Source: Lachnospiraceae bacterium (GTDB taxonomy: Bacteria > Bacillota > Clostridia > Lachnospirales > Lachnospiraceae). From it: a stretch of DNA of 64,000 nt. The position numbers and the translations under genes are program-made. The notes beneath the pieces are model-generated. The model had not been told where the DNA came from. It did not search any database and was given only the letters and a program-made list of their open reading frames with translations. Position 1 is the stretch's first letter; each line of letters opens with the position of its first letter. This document shows positions 24,650 through 34,231 of this stretch, in pieces. Location: the NCBI GenBank assembly GCA_024698145.1, contig JAILRO010000054.1:1-64000 (forward strand), written 5' to 3'.

Positions 24650-25923
24650 TGAAAGGTTTTAAAGGCTTTTTTGTTTATTTGAGAATAGTGCTTATCGTGT
24701 CGCTCTTGCTGCTTGTTATGGTAGCGGGAGCGTCTCGTTATGCTGAAATTGACGGTGTGATGTTAAATGATATAACCCAGACAGTGAAAGAGAATTGGGA
24801 TAATATAGATGCGTTAAATGAAGAACGCTTTGACACGGACATCATGGTATTTGACTGCAATAACATATGTATATATTCATCGTCAGATACAGCATTTAAA
24901 GGCGTTAATGTACCACTTGATGCCACAAGGGAAGGTATGATTACAATGCCGGTTAATGAGGGCGAAGTGTTTCTTGGTACGGTAGTTTTAACTAATCCGG
25001 CAAGGACGACATATCATAAGACAATTACAAAGCTTGTTTTGTTTACGATTGGCATGATTGTATTGTTATTGGTTTCGTATATGGCATTTTCGTATTACAT
25101 TAACAGAAGTATCATAAAGCCTTTTAATCGCATGAAGGAATTCGCAACTTTGATTGCCCGCGGACAGCTCGATGAACCGCTTATTATGGATAAGGATAAT
25201 ATATTCGGAGTGTTTACGGAAAGCTTTGATATTATGAGGGAAGAGCTTAAAGCGGCAAAACAAAGAGAGATTGATCTTAAAATGAAAGAGAAGGAGCTTG
25301 TAGCATCTCTAAGTCATGATCTCAAAACTCCGGTTACCGGAATAAGAGCGATATGCGGCGTTCTTTCAGTAAAAATCGAAGATGAATACTTGAAAGCCAA
25401 GGTAGAAAAAATCGAGCAGAAAACAAGAGATATCAACACATTGATAAATGATTTGCTGGCTTCAGCGTTAGATGACCTTGGAGAAATGAATGTATGCATT
25501 ACGGAAGAAACATCGGATATTTTGAATAAGATTGTAGAAGAATACGATATCTACGGCAAAGCAAGTCTTTCTACAGTACCGGAATGTATAGTTAAAATCG
25601 ATACCAATCGTATGTCTCAGGTTATTGGTAATATAATCAACAACTCTTATAAGTATGCTGATACAAAGATAGATATCAGTTATGGTTTTAATGGAAGTTT
25701 GCTTGAGATGAAGATTCGTGATTACGGGGAGGGCGTTGACCCTGAAGAGGTCGATTACCTGACCAATAAGTTCTATCGCGGCAAGAAGAATACTGCCGGC
25801 AAAGAAGGCAGCGGACTCGGTCTCTACATATCCGGTGAACTGATGAAGAAGATGGGTGGACAACTCATCTGTATCAGTGATAAAGACGGATTTGAAGTGA
25901 CACTTATGATTCCGCTGGCATAA
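24646..25923 (+). CDS. Sensor histidine kinase
   Basis: The protein has 425 residues. Two membrane helices (about 8-28 and 128-150) enclose a small outside domain of about 100 residues, followed by a HAMP-like segment and a HisKA dimerisation part with the phospho-acceptor His in SLSHDLKTPVTG. The ATPase domain has an N-box NIINNSYKYAD, G1 RDYGEGVDP and G2 GKEGSGLGLYIS, all intact. ATG codons at 24646 and 24649 overlap the regulator's stop, so the two proteins are translationally coupled. It partners with the preceding regulator. Confidence 0.95.
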   Translation: MMKGFKGFFVYLRIVLIVSLLLLVMVAGASRYAEIDGVMLNDITQTVKENWDNIDALNEERFDTDIMVFDCNNICIYSSSDTAFKGVNVPLDATREGMITMPVNEGEVFLGTVVLTNPARTTYHKTITKLVLFTIGMIVLLLVSYMAFSYYINRSIIKPFNRMKEFATLIARGQLDEPLIMDKDNIFGVFTESFDIMREELKAAKQREIDLKMKEKELVASLSHDLKTPVTGIRAICGVLSVKIEDEYLKAKVEKIEQKTRDINTLINDLLASALDDLGEMNVCITEETSDILNKIVEEYDIYGKASLSTVPECIVKIDTNRMSQVIGNIINNSYKYADTKIDISYGFNGSLLEMKIRDYGEGVDPEEVDYLTNKFYRGKKNTAGKEGSGLGLYISGELMKKMGGQLICISDKDGFEVTLMIPLA

Positions 25924-25947
25924 TAAACATATTAACCGGAGATAAAA

Positions 25948-26256
25948 TTATTTATCTTCCATGGAATTGAATTCCTCTTCGTCAAGAAGCTCTTCGAACT
26001 TATCTTCAGCAGCTTCTAATTCTTCTTCAGATTCAATATCGCTAAGTTCTACGTTCTCTCCGTCAGAAGCGTAGCGGTAGAGGAAATACTCGTCCTCTTC
26101 GAAACCTTCAATAGGAGTCTGCGGCATGATTGCAATGTAGAATTGCTCTCTAACCGGGAAGATGGCAAGTATATCACATTCGACTTCTTTGTCGTTCTCT
26201 AACACGATAGTGATTGTGTCTTCTGTGTAAGTAATATTGTCTTTTTCCGTACTCAT
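25948..26256 (-). CDS. DUF1292 family protein
   Basis: This small, very acidic protein of 102 residues has no membrane segment or signal. The first half (TITIVLENDKEVECDILAIF and FYIAIMPQ) fits the DUF1292 fold seen widely in Firmicutes; the second half is a Glu/Asp-rich tail. The function of the family is unknown. AAAGGAG lies at good distance upstream. It follows the GGDEF-EAL gene by 15 bases on the same strand and is probably co-transcribed with it. Confidence 0.85.
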   Translation of the reverse strand: MSTEKDNITYTEDTITIVLENDKEVECDILAIFPVREQFYIAIMPQTPIEGFEEDEYFLYRYASDGENVELSDIESEEELEAAEDKFEELLDEEEFNSMEDK

Positions 26257-26271
26257 TGTCTGTTACTCCTT

Positions 26272-28698
26272 TCATTTCTCATTGAGCATTGCAAAAAACT
26301 CTTCTTCGTTAAGTGCTTTTGAGAAGAAATATCCTTGGAGTATATCACAAGTTTCTTCTTTTAACAAATTGAGCTGTTCAATATTCTCAACACCTTCAGC
26401 AATAACCGTAATACCAAGCTTGTGAGCAAGGTTGATAATGGTATCTGCAATGTAGGCATCTTTCTCATTGTTGTTAATCTTGGCTACAAAACTTCTGTCG
26501 ATCTTAAGTGTATCGATAGGAATTTTTGTTAGATAGTTAAATGATGAATATCCGGTTCCAAAATCATCAAGTGCAATACGAACACCGAATCCCTTGAGCT
26601 TGTTAATAATCTCGAGATTGTGCTCAAAGTTCTTAAGAAGAACATTCTCTGTAAGTTCAATTTCAAGATATTCAAGAGGCATCGCTGTACGCTGTGGTAT
26701 TGATTTGACAATGTTAAGCAACTTGTCGCCACGAAGCTGTGCAGTTGAAATGTTAACCGATATGTTAAGCGGTTTAAAGCCGGCTTCGATTATTCTGTGA
26801 TTGAAACTGCATGCTTCGATAAGTGCCCATTCACCAAGTTCATCAATAAGTCCTGATTCTTCCGCAACAGGTATAAACTCATCGGGTGTTACCGTTCCAA
26901 GTTCTATGGAATCAAGTCGCATAAGCGCTTCTGCACCTATTATTTCATGATTCTTTGAGTTAAACTGTGGCTGATATACGAGATGTACATCATGCATTTC
27001 AACGGACTCTCTTAATATCTCTATAAGATCATTTCTTCTTCGCACTTCATTCTCCATATCGAGATTGAAGAATGTGTAGCTGTTCTTACCACTGTTCTTT
27101 GAAGAATACATGGCGATATCCGCTTTCTTCATAAGGTCTGTAAGAGTTGTTCCGTTCTGTGGATAGACAGCAACTCCGGCGCTGATTGTAACTCTAACTG
27201 TCTCGTCACCAAGTACAAAAGGATGACTTGCAATGTTGACAAGTGATGCCATGAAGTTCTGCAAATCTTTGTCGGTTCCGGTTGAGTTTCTAAGTATTAC
27301 GAACTCGTCACCACCGTTTCTGGCAAGTATATCATCTGCGGCAACACGTTCAGACAAATCTGCCGTAACAGCCTGAAGCAACAAATCACCGTAGTCATGT
27401 CCAAGTGTATCGTTGATTGATTTGAATCCGTCAAGGTCGATAAAGATTACCGCATGACGTTGCTTTGACGATCCCGGTGATGTCAGTATATCGTCTGCAA
27501 ACTTGAAGAATGCCATACGGTTATACAAACCGGTAAGTGCATCAGTATAAGCGATTCTTTTGATGTTAAGGTAGTTATCCTTAAGTTCTATCTGGTTCTC
27601 TTCAAGCTTCTTGTGAGAAGCGCTGATTTCTTTGTAGTTGGCGAAAATGATATCCATCATCTGGTTGAAGTTGTTGGCAAGGTCGCCAAACTCATCGTCC
27701 GTATCAACATCACAATGAACATCGAGCTTACCGGCAGCAGCTTCGCGGATATCTTCCTGCAATTCGAAAATTGGTTTCGTATAACTGTGTGCAAGTCCGT
27801 TACTTATTACACTTGAGAAAATGATAACTATTACAAGAAGTACAATAAGTATAAGCGGAAGACTTGAAACGATGTTAGTGTATCCGGATGTGTCCTGCTT
27901 AACAACATATATCCAATCATAAAGCGGGATAGTTGCATAACCGTACAGGTACTCGGTATTCTCTGAATAGGCATCATTGACATCGTCCATAACTGCCTTA
28001 TCGGAAAATGATGCTATAACTTCTTTGATGTAATCATAGAATGGTCCGTCACCTTCATCTAAAGGATATCCAAACATTGGATTGCCTTCGTTATCCAGAA
28101 GAAATGTTCCTCGTTCTTCGGAAAGGAATATTCCAAAATATTCTCTTGAAATATTAGTTCTCAAAAGTCCGACAATCTGATCCTTGACTGTAACCGGTGC
28201 GATTATATCAAGGGTTTCCTGATTGAAGTTGGATTTGGGAAGAATAGTAGTATTGGTAAACTCGGAAATAGGTTTATCCATGACTTCCGCCCAATCCGAA
28301 TTGGAATCGCTGTCGGTAGTTATTGTAAGATAACCGTCAATATCATAGAAGTAGTAGTTGACGCTATGATCGGCATTGTTGGACAACTGTATTATTGATT
28401 CCTTGATACTTTGATATTCAACAGAACTTTTATCCACCAAAGCATCAGGAGAATTAACCTTCTCCAATAAATAACTTTTGATACTGTTGGTAGAGGCGAG
28501 GGCCTCGGTTTCTATTATTTGTGATTCTAATTGTGATACAAGTCCGTAACTGTAATCGGAAGCAATCTTGGTAGTATTGACTTCGTTGATGCTTGCATAC
28601 TTTGAAAGTGATACAAAGTATGCAAGTAATGCCATTAATATTACCGGTATGACTGCCAAAAACAATATCGAACTTTGAAGCGATTTCTTAATTGACAT
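26272..28698 (-). CDS. Membrane cyclic-di-GMP enzyme with Cache, HAMP, GGDEF and EAL domains
   Basis: The protein of 808 residues has an N-terminal helix (about 10-30), an outside Cache-like sensor of about 240 residues, a second helix, a HAMP domain (about 310-365), then GGDEF (about 385-550) and EAL (about 560-808). The GGDEF signature RNGGDEFVIL is intact. All key EAL residues are also visible: GAEALMRL, SVNIS, EIELTE, ALDDFGTGYSS, LKIDRSF, IAEGVEN and ILQGYFF. It could therefore both make and break cyclic di-GMP; which activity dominates cannot be read. The ribosome site (AAAGGG) is only moderate. Confidence 0.93.
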   Translation of the reverse strand: MSIKKSLQSSILFLAVIPVILMALLAYFVSLSKYASINEVNTTKIASDYSYGLVSQLESQIIETEALASTNSIKSYLLEKVNSPDALVDKSSVEYQSIKESIIQLSNNADHSVNYYFYDIDGYLTITTDSDSNSDWAEVMDKPISEFTNTTILPKSNFNQETLDIIAPVTVKDQIVGLLRTNISREYFGIFLSEERGTFLLDNEGNPMFGYPLDEGDGPFYDYIKEVIASFSDKAVMDDVNDAYSENTEYLYGYATIPLYDWIYVVKQDTSGYTNIVSSLPLILIVLLVIVIIFSSVISNGLAHSYTKPIFELQEDIREAAAGKLDVHCDVDTDDEFGDLANNFNQMMDIIFANYKEISASHKKLEENQIELKDNYLNIKRIAYTDALTGLYNRMAFFKFADDILTSPGSSKQRHAVIFIDLDGFKSINDTLGHDYGDLLLQAVTADLSERVAADDILARNGGDEFVILRNSTGTDKDLQNFMASLVNIASHPFVLGDETVRVTISAGVAVYPQNGTTLTDLMKKADIAMYSSKNSGKNSYTFFNLDMENEVRRRNDLIEILRESVEMHDVHLVYQPQFNSKNHEIIGAEALMRLDSIELGTVTPDEFIPVAEESGLIDELGEWALIEACSFNHRIIEAGFKPLNISVNISTAQLRGDKLLNIVKSIPQRTAMPLEYLEIELTENVLLKNFEHNLEIINKLKGFGVRIALDDFGTGYSSFNYLTKIPIDTLKIDRSFVAKINNNEKDAYIADTIINLAHKLGITVIAEGVENIEQLNLLKEETCDILQGYFFSKALNEEEFFAMLNEK

Positions 28699-28874
28699 AT
28701 GTGTAAGACCCTTTCCGGAAAATTGGTAGTTTCATATTAAAATGATTATCGGTTACATTATATAAAATCAAAAAATATATTTCAATGTGAAATTTGTAAA
28801 AAACGATGTTGTTAAAGTTATATTTTTTATGGCAAAATTTGTACTTAAAATATCAAAAATTTACCGTAATTTAT

Positions 28875-28903
28875 TTGCTTTACAACGACGTATGTGATAT
28901 AAT
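28875..28903 (+). promoter_or_regulatory. Promoter of the MshEN-CheX/CheY operon
   Basis: TTGCTT at 28875-28880 and TATAAT at 28898-28903 are spaced by 17 bases, about 60 bases upstream of the start codon at 28965. The region is divergent from the GGDEF-EAL gene. Confidence 0.65.
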
Positions 28904-28964
28904 AATTGTGCGGTTTTATGTAAATAATTGGGGTTATTTTTTATATGGAGAATGGAGACTACTT

Positions 28965-29861
28965 ATGTTTGAAGCTTATTTTGGTAAATACCTTGAGAAT
29001 CAAGGCATAATTACAAAGGAACAGTACAATGAGGTTGTTATAGCCAGCCAGAGTTCAAGAGTTAAGCTTGGTCTTTTAGCTGTAGCTGAAGGATTCATGA
29101 CAGAAGAAGAGGCGGAAGAGGTTAACGATGCGCAGCATAGATTGGACAAGCGTTTCGGTGATATAGCCGTAAGCCGTGGATATCTTACCGAATCTCAGGT
29201 TGAGATGCTTCTTGCAAAACAGGGAGACAGTTATCTTCTTTTCGTTCAGGCTATGGTTGAGCGTAACATACTTACACTAGAAGAGATACAAGAGCATGTT
29301 AAGGCTTACAAGACGGCACAGAACTTATCGGATCTCGATGTAGATGCCATTAAGAGTGGTGACGTTGATAAGATTATTCCTGTACTTCTTAGGGATTGCA
29401 ACATTTCTCCTGTGGTTAAGGATTATATAGCTCTTACAGCAAGAAATATTGCACGATTCATTGACCGACAGTTCAGAATTGAGAAGGTCAAGGTTGTTAA
29501 TGAAGTATCGGCACCATTTGCTGCAGCACAGGTGCTTGATGGTGATTATAAGATATTTACAGGATTTTTCGGAGAGGGTGAAGCGCTTAAGCTGATTGCA
29601 GAGGCCTATGCGAAAGAAGAGTTTGAGGTTATTGATATCGATGTTGTCGATGCAACCTGTGAATTCCTTAATTGTAACAACGGTCTTTTTGCAACAAAAC
29701 TTAGCAATGAGTATGTCGATATAGATATGCTTCCACCTATACTTAAGGACACCCCTGCCAAAGTGACAGATGTTAATAATGTGGTTCTTGTTCCCATTTA
29801 TATAAGAGATCAGCATGTTGACCTTGTAATATGCAGAGAATCAAAATGGCGTTTAGAGTGA
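28965..29861 (+). CDS. MshEN-like repeats fused to a CheX/CheC-like domain
   Basis: The protein has 298 residues and no membrane segment. Its first 90 residues hold three repeats in the style of the GspE/MshE N-terminal domain, at about 5-29, 34-57 and 63-86. The third matches the spacing of the cyclic-di-GMP-binding MshEN motif closely, with Arg63, Gly65, Gly72 and Gln86. Residues 145-298 resemble the CheX/CheC phosphatase fold, with CEFLNCNNGLFATKLSNE and a DIDMLPP turn. A CheY gene follows directly. A role as a signal-controlled CheY phosphatase is inference. The start at 28965 has GGAG 7 bases upstream; a frame reaching further back lacks a ribosome site. Confidence 0.75.
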   Translation: MFEAYFGKYLENQGIITKEQYNEVVIASQSSRVKLGLLAVAEGFMTEEEAEEVNDAQHRLDKRFGDIAVSRGYLTESQVEMLLAKQGDSYLLFVQAMVERNILTLEEIQEHVKAYKTAQNLSDLDVDAIKSGDVDKIIPVLLRDCNISPVVKDYIALTARNIARFIDRQFRIEKVKVVNEVSAPFAAAQVLDGDYKIFTGFFGEGEALKLIAEAYAKEEFEVIDIDVVDATCEFLNCNNGLFATKLSNEYVDIDMLPPILKDTPAKVTDVNNVVLVPIYIRDQHVDLVICRESKWRLE

Positions 29862-29906
29862 TGCATTTGTCACGGGTGTTTTATAGTTGACAGGAAAAGG
29901 GGACAT

Positions 29907-30272
29907 ATGATTATGACAACAGTTTTGATTGTTGATGATTCAAGAACTTCCAGGAAGATATTAAGAGGAATACTTGAATCGGAAGGGTATGAAATCGTTG
30001 GTGAGGCCACCAATGGATTAGAGGGATATGAGAAATACGGCGAGCTTAAGCCGGATGTTGTGACTATGGATATTACTATGCCGGTGTTAGATGGCATAGA
30101 ATCTCTTAAGAAGATTAAGACAGATTATCCTGAAGCCAAGGTGATTATGATTACGGCAGCGGGACAGAAAACCAAGATGGTTGAGGCTATAAGAAGCGGT
30201 GCAAGCGAGTTCATCGCCAAACCTTTTGAGCCGGAGCACCTTAAAACTATTATAGATAAAGTTACCAAATAG
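29907..30272 (+). CDS. CheY-like single-domain response regulator
   Basis: This stand-alone receiver domain of 121 residues has the acidic pair VDDS, phospho-acceptor Asp in VVTMDITMPVLDG, Thr in MITAAGQ, and Lys in EFIAKPFEP. No output domain is present, as in CheY. It lies 45 bases after the CheX-like gene and is closed by a terminator, so the two form one unit. Starts at 29907 and 29913 are both possible, as AAGGGG lies 4 or 10 bases upstream. Confidence 0.93.
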   Translation: MIMTTVLIVDDSRTSRKILRGILESEGYEIVGEATNGLEGYEKYGELKPDVVTMDITMPVLDGIESLKKIKTDYPEAKVIMITAAGQKTKMVEAIRSGASEFIAKPFEPEHLKTIIDKVTK

Positions 30273-30281
30273 TCTATGTAT

Positions 30282-30316
30282 AGGAGTAAGAATCGTAAGA
30301 TTTTTGCTCCTTTTTA
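30282..30316 (+). terminator. Rho-independent terminator after the CheY gene
   Basis: AGGAG pairs with CTCCT outside and AATC with GATT inside, with a small mismatch between, followed by a T-run. It separates the CheX/CheY unit from purL. Confidence 0.8.
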
Positions 30317-30366
30317 TGTATATTTTCTGCATGTTATACAATCATTTATTTTATCTGTAATACATG

Positions 30367-30395
30367 TTGCAATAACAGAAAAGTTTGATTATAAT
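30367..30395 (+). promoter_or_regulatory. Promoter of purL and the following genes
   Basis: TTGCAA at 30367-30372 and TATAAT at 30390-30395 are spaced by 17 bases. A leader of about 55 bases precedes the purL start. I see no purine riboswitch in this short leader. Confidence 0.7.
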
Positions 30396-30455
30396 TACAT
30401 GGTATCATTTTGGATAAATAATAATCAATGATTATTACAATACAAGGAGGACATT

Positions 30456-33400
30456 ATGAGCAAGGTAAAGAGAGTTTACGTTGAGAAGAAACCTGATTAT
30501 GCAGTTAAGGCAAAGGAGCTTTATGAGGAGCTTACCGATTACCTTGACCTTAATATAGAAAGTGTCAGAGTGCTCGTTCGTTATGATGTTGAGAACGTGT
30601 CTGACAAGACTTATGAGAAAGCGTTGAAGACCGTTTTCTCTGAGCCACCTGTAGATTTCGTTTATGAGAATGAGTTCCCTAAGGATGCCGGAGATAAGGT
30701 ATTCTCTGTAGAAGCACTTCCGGGACAGTTCGACCAGAGAGCAGACTCGGCTGAACAGTGTGTTAAGTTGTTAAATGAGAAAGAAGAGCCAATTATTCGT
30801 TGTGCTACGACATATATCATCAAGGGTGATGTCAATGATGAGCAGTTTGAGAAGGTTAAGTCTTACTGTATCAACCCTGTAGATTCAAGAGAAACAGACG
30901 ATGCGTCTATCCCGGAGACATTAGTTCAGGTATTTGATGAGCCTGATGATGTTGCTCTTTTTGATGGATTTAAGGATATGGCAGAAGACAAGTTAAAAGA
31001 GCTTTATGACAGCTTGGGACTAGCTATGACATTTAAGGATTTCCTTCATATTCAGAATTACTTCAAGAATGACGAGAACAGAGATCCTTCCGTTACAGAG
31101 ATAAGAGTTTTGGATACATACTGGTCAGACCATTGCCGTCATACAACATTTGCAACAGAGCTTACCAATGTTACATTTGAAGACGGTTACTACAAGAAAC
31201 CTATCGAGGATACTTACAATTCTTACCTTGCAGATAAAGAAGAACTTTATAAGGGACGCGACGACAAGTTCACTTGTCTTATGGATATTGCGCTTATGGC
31301 TATGAAGAAGCTTCGCTCTGAAGGAAAGTTACAGGAGATGGAAGTTTCTGATGAGATAAATGCATGCTCTATTGAAGTTCCTGTTGTAATTGATGGAGAA
31401 GAAGTTCCTTATCTTATTCAGTTTAAGAACGAGACACATAACCATCCTACAGAGATTGAACCTTTCGGTGGTGCTGCAACATGTCTTGGTGGATGTATCA
31501 GAGATCCGCTTTCAGGACGTTCATATGTATACCAGGCAATGCGTGTAACAGGTGCTGCAGATCCTACAAAGTCACTTTCAGAGACATTGGAAGGTAAGCT
31601 TCCACAGAGAAAACTTGTTACTGTTGCTGCACACGGTTACAGCTCATATGGTAACCAGATTGGACTTGCAACAGGTCTTGTTAATGAGGTATATCATCCT
31701 AACTATGTTGCAAAGAGAATGGAGATTGGTGCGGTTGTAGCTGCTGCCCCTAAGGAGAACGTTAAGCGTCTTACATCTGATCCGGGTAATGTAATTATCT
31801 TAATCGGTGGAAGAACAGGACGTGACGGAATCGGAGGAGCTACAGGAAGTTCTAAGAAGCACACAACCCAGTCAATTGATACATGTGGTTCAGAGGTTCA
31901 GAAGGGTAATCCTCCTACAGAGAGAAAGATTCAGAGATTGTTCAGAAGAAGCGAGGTTGCTTCTATTATAAGAAAATGTAACGACTTCGGTGCAGGTGGT
32001 GTTTCCGTTGCAATCGGTGAGCTTGCTGACGGACTTACAATCGACCTTGATAAAGTACCTAAGAAATATGCAGGTCTTGACGGAACAGAAATTGCTATTT
32101 CCGAGTCACAGGAAAGAATGGCAGTTGTTGTTGACAAGTCTGACGTAGATAAGATGCTTGGATATTGTGAAGAAGAGAACCTTGAAGCAATCGTTGTTGC
32201 AGAGGTTACAGAAGATCCAAGACTTGTTATGACATGGAGAGGCAAAGAGATAGTTAATCTTAAGCGCTCATTTATTGATACAAACGGAGCTCATCAGGAG
32301 AGCGATGTTACAGTAACAATGCCTGAGAAGAAAGATTACTTTGATGATAACAATAAGGTTACTGATGTTAAGAAGACATGGCTTGAGACACTTTCAGACC
32401 TCAATGTATGTTCACAGAAAGGACTTGTTGAGATGTTCGATAGCTCAATCGGTGCAGCAACAGTTGTAATGCCTTACGGTGGTAAGTATCAGCTTTCACC
32501 TACACAGACAATGATCGCAAAGCTTCCGCTTGATAAGGGTAAATGCGATACTGTAACAATGATGTCTTACGGTCTTGACCCTTACATGATGAGCTGGTCA
32601 CCATATCATGGTGCAATATATTCAGTAGTTCATTCTGTTGCAAAGATTGTTGCCTCAGGCGGTGACTGGAAGAAGATTTACTTCACATTCCAGGAGTACT
32701 TCAAGCGTCTTGGTAGTGATTCAAAACGTTGGGGCGAGCCAATGTCAGCACTTCTTGGTGCATATGACGCACAGCTTGGCTTCGGTCTTGCTTCAATCGG
32801 AGGTAAGGATTCAATGTCGGGTTCATTTAACGATATTGATGTTCCACCTACACTTTGTTCATTTGCAATCGACGTGGCAAGAACAGGCGACGTTGTTACA
32901 CCTGAATTAAAGAGTGCCGGCAACACATTGATTAAGATTGATATTAAGAGAGATGAATATGGTCTCCCTGATTACGAGAGCATCAAGGATACTTATTCAG
33001 CACTTTACAAAGATATGCAGGAAGGCAAGATTCTTTCAGCGTTTGCAGTATCTTACGGGGGTATTATCGAGGCTGTTTCTAAGATGGCGTTCGGTAACGG
33101 AATCGGTGTAAGCCTTGATAAGACTGTATCAAGACAGGATCTTGTTAAGAAGGATTACGGTGCAATTATTTGCGAAATCAAAAATGACGACCTCACATCA
33201 CTTAATGTTGGTGCAACAAGAATCGGTGAGACAATCGAGGAAGAGAAGTTTATTTACGATAATGTCAAGATTGCCATGAAGGATGCCGTAAGCGCATGGA
33301 CAGGCAAGCTTGAGAAAGTATTCCCTACTTCTTCAGGAGTTAAGGAAGAGAAAGTAAGAAATGACGTATATAAGGCAGACAGCATATACGTATGTAAGAA

Positions 33401-34208
33401 TAAAGTTGCAAAACCTAAGGTATTCATTCCGGTATTCCCGGGAACTAACTGCGAGTACGATTCAAGAAAAGCATTTGAAAGAGCAGGCGCAGAAGTTGAG
33501 ACTATCGTATTTAAGAATATGACAGAGCAGAATATCCTTGATTCGGTTGATGCATTTGAAAAGGCAATTAATCAGTCGCAGATAGTAATGATGCCGGGTG
33601 GTTTCTCTGCCGGTGATGAGCCGGAAGGTTCAGCTAAGTTCTTCGCAACTGCTTTCCGTAACGAGAAGCTTAAGGACGAACTTATGAAGCTCTTGAATGA
33701 AAGAGACGGTCTTGTACTTGGTATCTGTAACGGCTTCCAGGCTCTTATCAAGCTTGGTCTCGTACCTTACGGTAAGATTACATCACAGAAAGAGGATTCA
33801 CCGACACTTACAATGAACAGTATCGGTCGTCATCAGTCTAAGATGGTTTATACAAAGATAGTCAGCAATAAGAGCCCATGGCTTGGAAAAGCAACTCTTG
33901 GCGAAGTGTACACAGTACCTATTTCACATGGTGAGGGACGATTCGTTGCAGATAAGGAATGGCTTGATAAGTTGTTTGAGAACGGCCAGGTTGCTACTCA
34001 GTATGTAGACGTTAACGGTGTGCCTACAATGAATGAGGATTACAATGTAAATGGTTCTTATGAGGCTATTGAGGGTATCACAAGTCCTGACGGAAGAGTG
34101 CTTGGTAAGATGGCTCATTCAGAGAGACGCGATACAGATGTTGCAATCAATATTTTCGGAGATCAGAATCAGTTGATCTTTGAGAGCGGTGTTGAGTACT
34201 TTAAGTAA
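30456..34208 (+). CDS. purL: Phosphoribosylformylglycinamidine synthase, single-chain type
   Basis: This 1250-residue enzyme converts FGAR, glutamine and ATP to FGAM in purine synthesis. Unlike the separate PurS, PurQ and PurL of Bacillus, all parts lie on one chain: an N-terminal PurS-like part, two AIRS-like halves with YWSDHCRHTTF and NETHNHPTEIEPFGGAATCLGG (given here as two adjoining motifs), and a C-terminal class I glutaminase from about residue 985. In the glutaminase PGTNCEYDSRKAF, MMPGGFSAGDE, the nucleophile Cys in GICNGFQAL and the HGEGRF motif are intact. AAGGAGG precedes the start. It leads a long run of co-directional genes. Confidence 0.96.
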   Translation: MSKVKRVYVEKKPDYAVKAKELYEELTDYLDLNIESVRVLVRYDVENVSDKTYEKALKTVFSEPPVDFVYENEFPKDAGDKVFSVEALPGQFDQRADSAEQCVKLLNEKEEPIIRCATTYIIKGDVNDEQFEKVKSYCINPVDSRETDDASIPETLVQVFDEPDDVALFDGFKDMAEDKLKELYDSLGLAMTFKDFLHIQNYFKNDENRDPSVTEIRVLDTYWSDHCRHTTFATELTNVTFEDGYYKKPIEDTYNSYLADKEELYKGRDDKFTCLMDIALMAMKKLRSEGKLQEMEVSDEINACSIEVPVVIDGEEVPYLIQFKNETHNHPTEIEPFGGAATCLGGCIRDPLSGRSYVYQAMRVTGAADPTKSLSETLEGKLPQRKLVTVAAHGYSSYGNQIGLATGLVNEVYHPNYVAKRMEIGAVVAAAPKENVKRLTSDPGNVIILIGGRTGRDGIGGATGSSKKHTTQSIDTCGSEVQKGNPPTERKIQRLFRRSEVASIIRKCNDFGAGGVSVAIGELADGLTIDLDKVPKKYAGLDGTEIAISESQERMAVVVDKSDVDKMLGYCEEENLEAIVVAEVTEDPRLVMTWRGKEIVNLKRSFIDTNGAHQESDVTVTMPEKKDYFDDNNKVTDVKKTWLETLSDLNVCSQKGLVEMFDSSIGAATVVMPYGGKYQLSPTQTMIAKLPLDKGKCDTVTMMSYGLDPYMMSWSPYHGAIYSVVHSVAKIVASGGDWKKIYFTFQEYFKRLGSDSKRWGEPMSALLGAYDAQLGFGLASIGGKDSMSGSFNDIDVPPTLCSFAIDVARTGDVVTPELKSAGNTLIKIDIKRDEYGLPDYESIKDTYSALYKDMQEGKILSAFAVSYGGIIEAVSKMAFGNGIGVSLDKTVSRQDLVKKDYGAIICEIKNDDLTSLNVGATRIGETIEEEKFIYDNVKIAMKDAVSAWTGKLEKVFPTSSGVKEEKVRNDVYKADSIYVCKNKVAKPKVFIPVFPGTNCEYDSRKAFERAGAEVETIVFKNMTEQNILDSVDAFEKAINQSQIVMMPGGFSAGDEPEGSAKFFATAFRNEKLKDELMKLLNERDGLVLGICNGFQALIKLGLVPYGKITSQKEDSPTLTMNSIGRHQSKMVYTKIVSNKSPWLGKATLGEVYTVPISHGEGRFVADKEWLDKLFENGQVATQYVDVNGVPTMNEDYNVNGSYEAIEGITSPDGRVLGKMAHSERRDTDVAINIFGDQNQLIFESGVEYFK

Positions 34209-34231
34209 TCAATAAGCAAAGGAAATAGCGT

